From Lachnospira pectinoschiza (lineage in GTDB: Bacteria > Bacillota > Clostridia > Lachnospirales > Lachnospiraceae), in contig NZ_JAJCRR010000006.1 in the NCBI RefSeq assembly GCF_020564355.1, positions 143,335 to 207,334 of the forward strand: 64,000 bases of DNA. The letters are read 5' to 3'. The translations under genes and the position numbers were made by a program. Position 1 is the stretch's first letter. Each line of letters begins with the position of its first letter. Shown here one piece after another: positions 17,354-25,973 of this stretch. Below the pieces are notes generated by a model that was not told the origin of the DNA, ran no database searches, and was given only the letters and a program-made list of their open reading frames with translations.

Positions 17354-17410
17354 TTATAGATTGAACGCTACAGAAAAATTAAGCTGCAAGGCAGCAGAAT
17401 GGAGAAAAAA

Positions 17411-18436
17411 ATGGATTACAAAAAAGCAGGTGTGGATATTGAAGCCGGTTACAAATCAGTTGAATTAATGAAGGAGCATGTGGCAAAGACCATGCGTCCG
17501 GAGGTGCTTGGCGGTCTGGGAGGATTCTCAGGTGCATTTTCAATGGATAAGTTTAAGGATATGGAAAAGCCAACACTTGTATCCGGTACAGACGGTGTCG
17601 GTACAAAGTTAAAGCTTGCTTTCACAATGGATAAGCATGATACAGTCGGCATTGACTGCGTGGCAATGTGTGTTAATGATATTGCATGTGCAGGCGGTGA
17701 ACCGTTATTCTTCTTAGATTATATTGCGTGCGGTAAGAATGAACCGGAAAAGATTGCACAGATTGTAAAAGGGGTTGCAGACGGCTGTCTTCAGTCCGAA
17801 TGTGCATTAATCGGTGGTGAGACCGCAGAAATGCCGGGATTTTATCCGGTAGACGAATATGACCTTGCAGGTTTTGCAGTCGGTGTTGTAGATGAAAAAG
17901 ATTTAATTACAGGAAAAGACATCAAAGCCGGGGATACTTTAATCGGTATTGCATCAAGCGGTGTACACAGCAATGGATTTTCTCTGGTAAGAAGTGTATT
18001 TAAAATTACAGAAGAAGCATTAAATACATATTATGATGCATTAGGAAAAACTTTAGGTGAAGCATTACTTGCTCCGACAAAGATTTATGTAAAGACATTA
18101 AAAGAAATTAAAAATGCCGGTGTAAAGATTAAGGGCTGCAGTCATATTACAGGCGGTGGTTTTTATGAAAATGTTCCTAGAATGTTACATGACGGTGTAC
18201 ATGCAGTCATCGAAAAGAACAGCTATGAAGTACCTGCAATCTTTAAGATGCTTCAGAATGACGGTGAAATCGAAGAAAAGATGATGTACAATACCTTTAA
18301 CATGGGTATCGGTATGGTACTTGCTGTTGATCCGGCAGATGCAGACAAGGTGTTAGCCGCTGTTGCAAAAGCAGGTGAAACAGGTTATGTAATCGGTCGT
18401 GTAGAAGCCGGTGAGAAGGGAGTAACTGTATGCTAA
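17411..18436 (+). CDS. purM: Phosphoribosylformylglycinamidine cyclo-ligase (AIR synthetase)
   Basis: 341 residues: [19 protein letters not shown] at the start, [14 protein letters not shown] (about 57-70), [25 protein letters not shown] and [11 protein letters not shown]. It closes FGAM to AIR. The true start is ATG 17411; the ATG at 17399 overlaps the ribosome site itself (AGAATGGAG) and should not be used. A five-base-pair hairpin GCTGC-AAG-GCAGC (17383-17395) abuts that site. The 3' end overlaps purN by seven bases. Confidence 0.96.
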   Translation: MDYKKAGVDIEAGYKSVELMKEHVAKTMRPEVLGGLGGFSGAFSMDKFKDMEKPTLVSGTDGVGTKLKLAFTMDKHDTVGIDCVAMCVNDIACAGGEPLFFLDYIACGKNEPEKIAQIVKGVADGCLQSECALIGGETAEMPGFYPVDEYDLAGFAVGVVDEKDLITGKDIKAGDTLIGIASSGVHSNGFSLVRSVFKITEEALNTYYDALGKTLGEALLAPTKIYVKTLKEIKNAGVKIKGCSHITGGGFYENVPRMLHDGVHAVIEKNSYEVPAIFKMLQNDGEIEEKMMYNTFNMGIGMVLAVDPADADKVLAAVAKAGETGYVIGRVEAGEKGVTVC

Positions 18437-19020
18437 GAGTTGCAGTTCTGGTTTCCGGAGGCGGAACAAATCTCCAGGCAATTATTGATGCCGTAAAAGA
18501 CGGTACAATTACCAATACAGAGCTTGTAGCAGTTATCAGCAACAATGCCAATGCATATGCGCTGACAAGAGCAAAGGAAAACGGGATTGAAGCACTCTGC
18601 ATTTCTCCGAAGGACTATGCAGACAGAGCAGATTTTCATAAGGCGCTGCTTGAAAAGATCAATGAGCTGAAGGTGGATTTAATCGTTCTGGCCGGGTATC
18701 TTGTTAAGATTCCGGAAGAAATGGTACACCAGTACAGCCACCGGATTATTAATATCCATCCTTCTCTGATTCCATCTTTCTGCGGTGTGGGCTACTATGG
18801 TCTGCACGTGCATGAAGCGGTGCTTGAAAAAGGTGTAAAGGTAACAGGTGCAACCGTTCATTATGTAGATGAGGGAATGGATACCGGAGAAATTATCGCG
18901 CAGAAGCCTGTTATGGTAGAAGAAGGCGATACACCGGAAATCCTTCAGAAACGTGTAATGGAACAGGCAGAGTGGAAATTGCTTCCTGCTGCCATTAATA
19001 TGATAGCTAATCAGAAATAA
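18430..19020 (+). CDS. purN: Phosphoribosylglycinamide formyltransferase
   Basis: 196 residues with [16 protein letters not shown] (3-18), the active-site region [12 protein letters not shown] and [17 protein letters not shown] (His and Asp of the GART family). It formylates GAR using 10-formyl-THF. It overlaps purM by seven bases and is followed 20 bases later by purD, indicating one operon. A folate uptake gene under a THF riboswitch lies elsewhere in the window (54030). The SFCG segment replaces the more usual SFxG, within family variation. Confidence 0.96.
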   Translation: MLRVAVLVSGGGTNLQAIIDAVKDGTITNTELVAVISNNANAYALTRAKENGIEALCISPKDYADRADFHKALLEKINELKVDLIVLAGYLVKIPEEMVHQYSHRIINIHPSLIPSFCGVGYYGLHVHEAVLEKGVKVTGATVHYVDEGMDTGEIIAQKPVMVEEGDTPEILQKRVMEQAEWKLLPAAINMIANQK

Positions 19021-19040
19021 GAATATTGGAGAGGTAAAAG

Positions 19041-20315
19041 ATGAAAGTACTTGTAGTAGGAGGCGGCGGCAGAGAGCATGCAATCTGCTGGAAGATTTCA
19101 AAGAGCAGTAAGGTGTCAAAGATTTACTGTGCGCCGGGAAATGCAGGAATTGCAGAAGTTGCTGAATGTGTCAACATCAAAGCAATGGAATTTGATAAGC
19201 TGGCAGCCTTTGCAAAGGACAATCAGATTGACCTGACGGTTGTCGGTATGGACGACCCGTTAGTCGGCGGTATTGTTGATGTATTTGAAGCAGAAGGTTT
19301 AAGAGTGTTCGGACCGAGAAAGAATGCAGCGATTCTGGAAGGTTCTAAGGCATTTTCAAAGGATTTGATGAAGAAGTATCATATTCCGACAGCGGCTTAT
19401 GAAACATTTACATCACCGGAAGAAGCCAAAAAATATCTTGAAACATCAAAGTATCCGATTGTGTTAAAAGCAGACGGACTGGCACTCGGTAAAGGCGTTT
19501 TAATTTGTGAAACAAAGGAAGATGCAATGGCTGGTGTCAACGAACTGATGTTAGATAAGAAGTTTGGTTCGGCAGGCAATACCATTGTCGTAGAAGAATT
19601 TATGACAGGCCGTGAAGTGTCAGTACTTTCGTTTGTAGACGGTAACACGATTAAGATTATGTCTTCTGCGCAGGATCACAAGCGTGCAAAAGACGGCGAT
19701 CAGGGCTTAAATACAGGTGGTATGGGTAATTTTTCACCAAGTCCGTTCTATACAGATGAAGTGGATGCGTTCTGTAAGAAGTATGTTTATCAGGCAACGG
19801 TAGATGCAATGAAAGCGGAGGGAAGACCGTTTAAAGGTGTTATTTTCTTCGGATTGATGCTGACACCGGAAGGACCGAAAGTATTAGAGTATAATGCAAG
19901 ATTCGGTGATCCGGAAGCACAGGTTGTTCTTCCGAGAATGAAGAATGATATTATTGATGTATTTGAAGCCTGCATTGACGGCACACTTGATCAGATTGAC
20001 TTACAGTTTGAAGACAATGCATGTGTCTGCGTTGTACTGGCATCTGACGGTTATCCGCTGGCATACGAAAAGGGCTTTGAAATTACGGGAATGGAAAATT
20101 TCAAGGATAAGGACGGATATTATCTGTTCCATGCCGGTTCAAAATTTGACGAAAACGGAAAAATTGTTACAAACGGCGGACGTGTATTAGGTGTTACGGC
20201 AACCGGAAAGACGTTAAAGGAAGCCCGTGCCAATGCTTATGAAGCAACAGAATGGGTTAACTTCGACAATAAGTATATGCGTCATGATATCGGCAAGGCG
20301 ATTGATGAAGTTTAA
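19041..20315 (+). CDS. purD: Phosphoribosylamine-glycine ligase (GAR synthetase)
   Basis: 424 residues: MKVLVVGGGGREHAI start, ATP-grasp core with VLKADGLALGKGVLI (about 140-154), VEEFMTGREVSVLSFVDG and EYNARFGDPEAQVVLPRMKND (about 294-314). It joins glycine to phosphoribosylamine. Last gene of the pur cluster; an AT-rich hairpin at 20381-20424 may terminate the operon. Ribosome site GGAGAGG precedes the ATG. Confidence 0.96.
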   Translation: MKVLVVGGGGREHAICWKISKSSKVSKIYCAPGNAGIAEVAECVNIKAMEFDKLAAFAKDNQIDLTVVGMDDPLVGGIVDVFEAEGLRVFGPRKNAAILEGSKAFSKDLMKKYHIPTAAYETFTSPEEAKKYLETSKYPIVLKADGLALGKGVLICETKEDAMAGVNELMLDKKFGSAGNTIVVEEFMTGREVSVLSFVDGNTIKIMSSAQDHKRAKDGDQGLNTGGMGNFSPSPFYTDEVDAFCKKYVYQATVDAMKAEGRPFKGVIFFGLMLTPEGPKVLEYNARFGDPEAQVVLPRMKNDIIDVFEACIDGTLDQIDLQFEDNACVCVVLASDGYPLAYEKGFEITGMENFKDKDGYYLFHAGSKFDENGKIVTNGGRVLGVTATGKTLKEARANAYEATEWVNFDNKYMRHDIGKAIDEV

Positions 20316-20326
20316 TAGCCCTAAGG

Positions 20327-20370
20327 GCAGATGAGAAATCGTTTTGCGGCAAAGCTGTTCAGAAATGAGG
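20327..20370 (+). repeat. Shortened leader repeat, copy D
   Basis: GCAGATGAGAAATCG (20328-20342) matches the H3 left arm of copies A and B, and GCGGCAAAGCTGTTCAGAAA (20346-20365) matches the A/B 3' end (GATAAAGTCGCTCAGAAA), followed by TGAGG. H1, H2 and the H3 right arm are absent. It ends at an AAATGAGG ribosome-type site five bases before ATG 20376. Confidence 0.55.
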
Positions 20371-20375
20371 CTTAT

Positions 20376-20426
20376 ATGAAAAATAAATTTGCATGGGGTG
20401 AAAATGCCTTGTGCAAATTTATTTGA
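20376..20426 (+). other. Possible 16-codon leader peptide overlapping a terminator-like hairpin
   Basis: ATG 20376 after AAATGAGG opens MKNKFAWGENALCKFI then stop. The same bases form a perfect 13-base-pair stem AAATAAATTTGCA (20381-20393) / TGCAAATTTATTT (20412-20424) followed by GATTTTT. The hairpin is likely the pur operon terminator; whether the peptide is made is unknown. Confidence 0.35.
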
Positions 20427-20451
20427 TTTTTACATACAAATTTAGTATGAT
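20423..20451 (+). promoter_or_regulatory. Sigma-A promoter of the NYN-domain gene
   Basis: TTGATT (20423-20428), 17-base spacer, TATGAT (20446-20451). Its -35 overlaps the 3' edge of the preceding hairpin. Confidence 0.75.
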
Positions 20452-20497
20452 TAATACGTATGGTATTTTATGGGAACAAATTAAAGGGGGTGAAGAA

Positions 20498-21262
20498 GTG
20501 TTTTGGTTTAAGAAAAAAGGCGGAAAGCCGAAGGCAGCAATTTTTGTAGATTATGAGCATTGGTATTATGGCTATCGCAACAATTTTCAGATGAAACCCA
20601 ATATTGAAGAATGGTTAAAAGAACTGGAAGATGAATATGAAATCAGCAGATTGTATATATTTGGAGATTTTTCAAAGTATAATATCGGCATGGATTTAGA
20701 ACGTCTGAAAAGCCTGACTAAAAATGTAATTCATACAGCGAGTGAAAAAGACGGCGTAGATAAGGATTTTACAGATGTGATTATGCTGGATGCTATATAT
20801 AGAAGCGTTGCAGATAAAGAAAACGAAGAAGTTTATGTTTTATTTACAGGGGATGCACATTTTACAAAAGTTGTACAGTATTTGAAAGAGTTGGAAAAAA
20901 AGGTAGTTATTTATGGTGTGAAATACGGATTCAGCAACAGGTTGAAATCAGAGGCAACCAGTTATGTGGAGATGCCAAGACAGTCACAGGAAAAGAATCA
21001 TTATAACGAATTAATTCTGACAAGCTTAAACAGATTGCGGAATAAACCGAAAACGACGGTCACATACGGAAAAACAGTAAAGAGTGTTTCGGAATATAAT
21101 CATGTTCCATATGAGAAGGTTAAACTTGCATTAGATAATCTTTTGAAACAAAAATATATCCTGGAAAAAGAACAGATGGGTTACAGGGGGCATATGGTAA
21201 CCGTACTGGAAGTGGACTGGGATCGTCTGAATGCAGACGGACTGTGGACAGAAGCAGAGTAA
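20498..21262 (+). CDS. NYN-domain (LabA/DUF88-like) putative ribonuclease with C-terminal helical domain
   Basis: 254 residues. Residues about 10-165 fit the PIN-like NYN fold: AIFVDYEHW (first Asp), KDFTDVIMLDAIY (central Asp pair) and VLFTGDAHFTKVVQYLKE (third acidic site), the metal-binding layout of NYN nucleases. Residues about 175-254 look like a winged-helix-type domain (ILTSLNRLRNKPKTTVTYGKTV, then VKLALDNLLKQKYILEKE). Substrate unknown; RNA is the family expectation. The start is GTG 20498 after AAAGGGGGTG; an ATG at 20411 lies upstream of the promoter and is rejected. Monocistronic, with terminator at 21292. Confidence 0.8.
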   Translation: MFWFKKKGGKPKAAIFVDYEHWYYGYRNNFQMKPNIEEWLKELEDEYEISRLYIFGDFSKYNIGMDLERLKSLTKNVIHTASEKDGVDKDFTDVIMLDAIYRSVADKENEEVYVLFTGDAHFTKVVQYLKELEKKVVIYGVKYGFSNRLKSEATSYVEMPRQSQEKNHYNELILTSLNRLRNKPKTTVTYGKTVKSVSEYNHVPYEKVKLALDNLLKQKYILEKEQMGYRGHMVTVLEVDWDRLNADGLWTEAE

Positions 21263-21291
21263 GGAAACAAAAATAAAATACCATAAAGTAA

Positions 21292-21325
21292 GAAGTATCC
21301 GGAAGTGTTTTCCGGGTACTTTTTG
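21292..21325 (+). terminator. Terminator after the NYN gene
   Basis: AAGTATCCGGA pairs with TCCGGGTACTT (one G-U), followed by five T. Confidence 0.8.
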
Positions 21326-21347
21326 CAGTTTATAAATAAGAAATCTG

Positions 21348-21375
21348 TTGAGTTATTTAAGAAATCTGTTATAAT
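21348..21375 (+). promoter_or_regulatory. Sigma-A promoter of trkA-trkH
   Basis: TTGAGT (21348-21353), 16-base spacer, TATAAT (21370-21375). Confidence 0.75.
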
Positions 21376-21469
21376 ACATAGCATACAGCTATTTTTTATA
21401 TAACAAAAAGTGGCATGCCACTCATAGCGCTAATATTGAAGAGGTTAAGGGAAAGGGTATCGGATTAAA

Positions 21470-22828
21470 ATGAATATTATAATTGCCGGTTGTGGAAAAG
21501 TAGGCACAACCCTGGGAGAACAGCTTGTCAGAGAAAGACATGAGGTAACATTTATTGATACGGCACCGGAATTATTAAAAAAGGTAATGGGAATGATTGA
21601 TGTACAGATTATTGAAGGAAACTGTACCGTATATTCCACATTAAAAGAGGCAGGAATTGAGCATGCGGATTTATTTATTGCTGTGACAGACAGTGATGAG
21701 ATTAATCTGCTCAGCTGTCTGATTGCAAAAAAAGCATCAAACTGTCATACCGTGGCAAGAGTGCGTAACCCGGAATATAATGAAGATATTCAGTTTATTA
21801 AGCAGGAAATGGGATTGTCGCTGACAATTAATCCGGAATGGGCAACGGCAGTTGAAATTGCAAGACTGATTCAGATTCCGTCTGCGATGGAAGTGGATTC
21901 TTTTGCAAACAACCGGGTGAATATGATTCGTTTTCTGATTCCGGAAGGCTCTGTGCTTGCAGATATGAAGGTTGCTGATGTGGGCGGCGCATTTAAAGGA
22001 AGTTTTTTAATCTGTGTGATTGAAAGAAATCATGAAATTATCATTCCAAGCGGAGATGTTGTCTTAAAGAAGGGCGATAATATTTCCGTAATTATGCCCC
22101 TTGCTGAGGTTGATAAGATGTGCAAAGAGGTTGGAATCCACACAAGAAATATTAAAAATGTAATGATTGCCGGCGGCGGTACAATGTCTTATTATCTTGC
22201 AAAGATTTTGAATAAGGCAAATAAAAGGGTGAAAATCATTGAAATGAACCGTAAGCGCTGTGAACTTTTAAGCGGTCTGTTGCCAAAGACGATGATTATT
22301 CATGGAGATGCAACGGACAATAAGCTCTTAGAGGAAGAAGATCTTGCGGCAACAGATGCCTTTGTTGCACTGACCGGATTTGATGAGGAAAATCTCTTTT
22401 TATCTTTACATGCAAAAAAGGTTGCCAATGCTAAAAATATTGTTAAAATCAATAGAATCCGTGTTGAAGAAGTCAGTGAAGAATTAAATGTTGGCAGTGT
22501 CGTTTCACCAAAGTTTATTACGACAGAATTTATTTTACAGTATGTGCGCGCAATGGAAAATTCAAAGAGTAATAATAGCATAGAAACACTGTACAGACTG
22601 ATGGATAACCGTGTGGAAGCACTGGAGTTTGTTGTTTGTGACACACCGGGACTGACCGGCGTGCAGCTTCAGGACTTAAAGTTAAAAAAGAACCTGCTGC
22701 TTTGCTGTATTAACCGTGGCGGAAATATTATTACCCCGAGTGGACAGGACTGCCTGCTGGAGGGAGATTCCGTGATTGTGGTAACGACCCATCTTGGTTT
22801 AAAGCGTCTGTCAGACATTTTAAAATAA
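21470..22828 (+). CDS. trkA: Trk potassium uptake regulatory protein TrkA
   Basis: 452 residues made of two similar halves, each an RCK/Rossmann NAD-binding domain followed by a TrkA-C domain. First: MNIIIAGCGKVGTTLGEQL with acidic FIDT; second: NVMIAGGGTMSYYLAKIL (about 222-239) with KIIEMNRKR. TrkA-C segments read SVLADMKVADVGGAFKGSFLICVIERN and TGVQLQDLKLKKNLLLCCINRGGNIITPSG. It gates the TrkH channel on the cytosolic side; trkH follows 74 bases later. The ribosome site is weak (GGGAAAGGG is far from the ATG). Confidence 0.95.
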   Translation: MNIIIAGCGKVGTTLGEQLVRERHEVTFIDTAPELLKKVMGMIDVQIIEGNCTVYSTLKEAGIEHADLFIAVTDSDEINLLSCLIAKKASNCHTVARVRNPEYNEDIQFIKQEMGLSLTINPEWATAVEIARLIQIPSAMEVDSFANNRVNMIRFLIPEGSVLADMKVADVGGAFKGSFLICVIERNHEIIIPSGDVVLKKGDNISVIMPLAEVDKMCKEVGIHTRNIKNVMIAGGGTMSYYLAKILNKANKRVKIIEMNRKRCELLSGLLPKTMIIHGDATDNKLLEEEDLAATDAFVALTGFDEENLFLSLHAKKVANAKNIVKINRIRVEEVSEELNVGSVVSPKFITTEFILQYVRAMENSKSNNSIETLYRLMDNRVEALEFVVCDTPGLTGVQLQDLKLKKNLLLCCINRGGNIITPSGQDCLLEGDSVIVVTTHLGLKRLSDILK

Positions 22829-22902
22829 CAGCAACGTGATTTGAAATGAAGATTAGTTTGAATCTGAAATTTGCTGCATTTGCAGCAGAATGGTGAAGAA
22901 AG

Positions 22903-24342
22903 ATGAATTATTCAATTATTAGAACAATTTTAGGACATGTCATCCGTTTTGAGGGGGCATTTCTGTTGATTCCGGTAATAATAGCATTAATTTACGGAGA
23001 GTCCAGCGGCATATATTTTGCGGTATGCGGGGCAGCCTGTCTGGTGGTGGGAACGCATATGACCCATAAGAAAAGCGGAAACCGTTCCTTTTTTGCAAAA
23101 GAAGGCTTTGTGTCTGTTTCATTAAGCTGGATTGTATTAAGTATCATTGGTGCGCTGCCATTTGTATTAAGTGGTGTGATTCCCAATCCTGTTGATGCAA
23201 TGTTTGAAATTGTATCCGGTTTTACAACAACCGGTGCGAGTATTCTGCCGGAGGTAGAGAGCCTGCCAAAGTGTATGCTGTTTTGGCGGAGTTTTTCACA
23301 CTGGATTGGCGGTATGGGTGTACTGGTATTTATTCTGGCAATTCTGCCTCTTGGAGGCAGCTCAGAAGTCTATTTGATGAGTGCGGAAAGTCCGGGACCG
23401 AAGTTTGGCAAATTGCTGCCAAAGCTGCAAAAGAGTGCAATGACACTTTATGGGATTTATCTGACAATGACAGTGATTGAAATGCTGTTACTGCTGGCAG
23501 GCGGAATGTCTTTATTTGATTCCATCTGTACGGCATTCGGTACGGCAGGTACCGGTGGCTTTGGTGTTTACAATGACAGTATGGGCAGTTTTAGTCCGTA
23601 TCTGCAAAATGTCGTAACGATTTTTATGGTGCTTTTTGGCATTAACTTTAATTTTTATTTCTTTCTGCTGGTGAAAGAAGTAAGAGAAGCTTTTGCAATG
23701 GAAGAAGTACGCTGGTATCTGATTATTTTTGCAGCCGCAACGCTGATGATTGCAGCCAACCTTACGATTGTACAGGGGGGAAGCCCGTTTTATTACCTGC
23801 ATCATTCAGCTTTTCAGGTTGCGTCCGTGATGACAACAACCGGTTTTGCAACAGTGGATTTCAATTTATGGCCGAATTTTTCAAGGTCGATACTAGTTGT
23901 ATTGATGTTTATCGGTGCCTGTGCGGGAAGTACGGGCGGCGGTATGAAAGTATCGAGATATATTATTTATTTTAAAACATTGAAAAAAGAATTATCTACG
24001 CTGATTCATCCGCGCAGCGTGAAAGTAATTCAATGTGATGGCAAAGCAGTGGATCATGATACAATACGTTCAGCTAATATTTATCTGATTGCATATATTT
24101 TTATTTATATGCTTTCCGTGTTGTTAATCAGTTTTGATAAGTTTGATCTGACGACGAATTTTACAGCGGTTGCGGCGACCTTTAACAATATCGGACCGGG
24201 CTTAAATGTCGTTGGACCGACCGGGAATTTTGCAGGATTTTCCATGTTTTCAAAAATCGTGCTGATTTTTGATATGCTGGCAGGACGGCTTGAAATATTC
24301 CCAATGCTGATACTGCTTGCGCCGGGAACGTGGAAAAAATAA
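22903..24342 (+). CDS. trkH: Trk potassium uptake transporter TrkH
   Basis: 479 residues, eight or more membrane segments, with the repeated K+-filter loops SGFTTTGASIL, FGTAGTGGFGVYNDS, SVMTTTGFATVDFNLWP and NNIGPGLNVVGPTGNF. It forms the K+ channel regulated by TrkA. A hairpin GCTGC-ATTT-GCAGC (22873-22886) directly precedes AGAATGGTG, so the ribosome site region follows the hairpin-plus-AATGG layout seen in several genes here. The last codons overlap nothing; the esterase start lies eight bases beyond. Confidence 0.95.
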   Translation: MNYSIIRTILGHVIRFEGAFLLIPVIIALIYGESSGIYFAVCGAACLVVGTHMTHKKSGNRSFFAKEGFVSVSLSWIVLSIIGALPFVLSGVIPNPVDAMFEIVSGFTTTGASILPEVESLPKCMLFWRSFSHWIGGMGVLVFILAILPLGGSSEVYLMSAESPGPKFGKLLPKLQKSAMTLYGIYLTMTVIEMLLLLAGGMSLFDSICTAFGTAGTGGFGVYNDSMGSFSPYLQNVVTIFMVLFGINFNFYFFLLVKEVREAFAMEEVRWYLIIFAAATLMIAANLTIVQGGSPFYYLHHSAFQVASVMTTTGFATVDFNLWPNFSRSILVVLMFIGACAGSTGGGMKVSRYIIYFKTLKKELSTLIHPRSVKVIQCDGKAVDHDTIRSANIYLIAYIFIYMLSVLLISFDKFDLTTNFTAVAATFNNIGPGLNVVGPTGNFAGFSMFSKIVLIFDMLAGRLEIFPMLILLAPGTWKK

Positions 24343-24350
24343 GGAGTAGT

Positions 24351-25133
24351 ATGATTTTTTTATTGGAAGAAAAGACGTGCAGGGCGGAGGTGTTTTGCAC
24401 GGAGCAGCAACATTCCATGGCAGAGGCAGGCGGGGAGAAATTCCCGCTTGTTTTTGCGTTTGTGGGAGAATATACACAAAAGCTGCATGACAGCTTAAAA
24501 GAAGCAGTTATGCCGCAGATAGAAGCGGGCAAAGTCAGACCGTTTGTGCTGGCACTATATGGTCCGATAGAATGGGATGCGGATTATTCACCGTGGTATG
24601 CCACGGCATTGCAGGGGCGTGAATTTGCCGGGAATGCACCGCAGTATCTTGATTTTATACAATACCGGTTACTGCCGTATTTAAAAGAAAGCTTTCCACT
24701 GTCGGGAGAGGTGTATACACTGGGGTATTCGCTCGGTGGGCTTGCAGCACTGTATTATTACTTTGAACTGGGATTTGCGGGCTGTATCAGCTGTTCTGGT
24801 TCACTGTGGTATCCGGGATTTCAGGACTACTGCCGGGAACAGATTGAAAAGAAATTGCAGGAAAAGGAAATGCGGATAAAAGATAGTGTGTATTTCAGTC
24901 TTGGCGGCAAGGAAAAGAATACAACAGATCCATCAATGTGCCATATCGAAGAAGATACCAGATGGACATATGAAGCATTTCAGAAAGTGGCGCAGACTAC
25001 TTTTGTCCATGAACCCGGCGGACATATGTGCAAGGTGGAGCGCAGACTGGCACATGGGCTGATATGGCTGCTGTCTGATAAAAAGCAGCTGCCGGGAAAG
25101 CGCAGTCTGCGCCTGCACCAAAATCAGAATTAA
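24351..25133 (+). CDS. Alpha/beta-hydrolase, esterase-like
   Basis: 260 residues with a nucleophile elbow GYSLGG (about 126-131, Ser128), a Gly-rich CSGSLWYPGF after it and a late histidine in HEPGGHMCKVERRLAHGLIWLL (about 222-243). This layout is like enterochelin-esterase/esterase-D-type serine hydrolases. No signal peptide is evident, so it is probably cytosolic. Start ATG 24351 after AAGGAGT; an ATG at 24330 lies inside trkH. It converges with the minus-strand gene at 25149, with only 15 bases between, and no clear terminator is seen there. Substrate unknown. Confidence 0.7.
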   Translation: MIFLLEEKTCRAEVFCTEQQHSMAEAGGEKFPLVFAFVGEYTQKLHDSLKEAVMPQIEAGKVRPFVLALYGPIEWDADYSPWYATALQGREFAGNAPQYLDFIQYRLLPYLKESFPLSGEVYTLGYSLGGLAALYYYFELGFAGCISCSGSLWYPGFQDYCREQIEKKLQEKEMRIKDSVYFSLGGKEKNTTDPSMCHIEEDTRWTYEAFQKVAQTTFVHEPGGHMCKVERRLAHGLIWLLSDKKQLPGKRSLRLHQNQN

Positions 25134-25148
25134 ATATTACCATTTGTC

Positions 25149-25937
25149 TTATTTTGTGATTTCCGGCATATAAGTGCGGTAGTGTAACGGCATAAGACTG
25201 CGCTGCAGGTCGGTGTTTCTACGTTCTTGAATCGCAATGGTGTTAAAAAAGCAGGACCAGAGCTGCTCCCAGTCTTTTTCATGGTCTGAAACCGGAACGG
25301 ATAAAAGCATTTCTTCTGTCACACCCCATTGTAAGAAATAAGGTTTTCCAGCCGGGTGGATTGCAGCAAAACGGCGGATGGTATCTAAAATAATCCAGTT
25401 TTCAGGCTGCAGCCGGTCGGCAAAATGTGCGGCAAGCACCGGCAGGACATTTGATTTGGGCTGAATACGTGCTGTCAGCAGATTTTCATTGCGTTCTTCA
25501 AAACGCACAAAACCAAGATACTTGTGTGCTTCATGCCCGACGGTGCGTGACAGTTCAAAAATCCGGAAAACGTCGGGGTCGTTAAGCCGGTTTAAAATGT
25601 CACTGCCGCAGCGGAAGGCTTTTTGTAAAAAGTGATACAGCGTGGAAGCTTTTTTATCATCATCGGAAAGCATCGCCTGATAACAGGTTTCATAAATATC
25701 AACAGATAACTTTTGGATGATAGAACGCTGGACTTTCCGGGCAAGGGTTCCATCGCTTTCACTAAAGATATAGGTTTCAAATAAGGACATTGTATCGTTG
25801 GTGCGCACACGGACATCAGTATGGCTGGTGCCGTCTGCCCATGCACGGTAAATGGCTGTAAAAATACCGTCAATGGTATCTTCGCAAAGATAAACGGTAA
25901 CGGGGCATAGTGGTGCTTTGGGTCTGGATGTATACAT
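25149..25937 (-). CDS. Putative DNA repair/metabolism protein (TIGR03915/DUF4130 type)
   Basis: 262 residues, starting VTVYLCEDTIDGIFTAIYRAW, with GHEAHKYLGFVRFEE and HFADRLQPENWIILDTIRRFAAIH. This matches the conserved partner protein (TIGR03915) usually found next to a radical SAM protein linked to uracil-DNA-glycosylase-like function. Here the partner is immediately upstream (25974-27407), 36 bases away on the same strand, so the two form an operon under LexA-like boxes. The biochemical activity of the family is not established; a DNA-damage role is inferred from the pairing. Ribosome site AAAGGAAG. Confidence 0.8.
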   Translation of the reverse strand: MYTSRPKAPLCPVTVYLCEDTIDGIFTAIYRAWADGTSHTDVRVRTNDTMSLFETYIFSESDGTLARKVQRSIIQKLSVDIYETCYQAMLSDDDKKASTLYHFLQKAFRCGSDILNRLNDPDVFRIFELSRTVGHEAHKYLGFVRFEERNENLLTARIQPKSNVLPVLAAHFADRLQPENWIILDTIRRFAAIHPAGKPYFLQWGVTEEMLLSVPVSDHEKDWEQLWSCFFNTIAIQERRNTDLQRSLMPLHYRTYMPEITK

Positions 25938-25973
25938 CAGGCGGTCTTCCTTTCATTGTTTATTGATAACATT

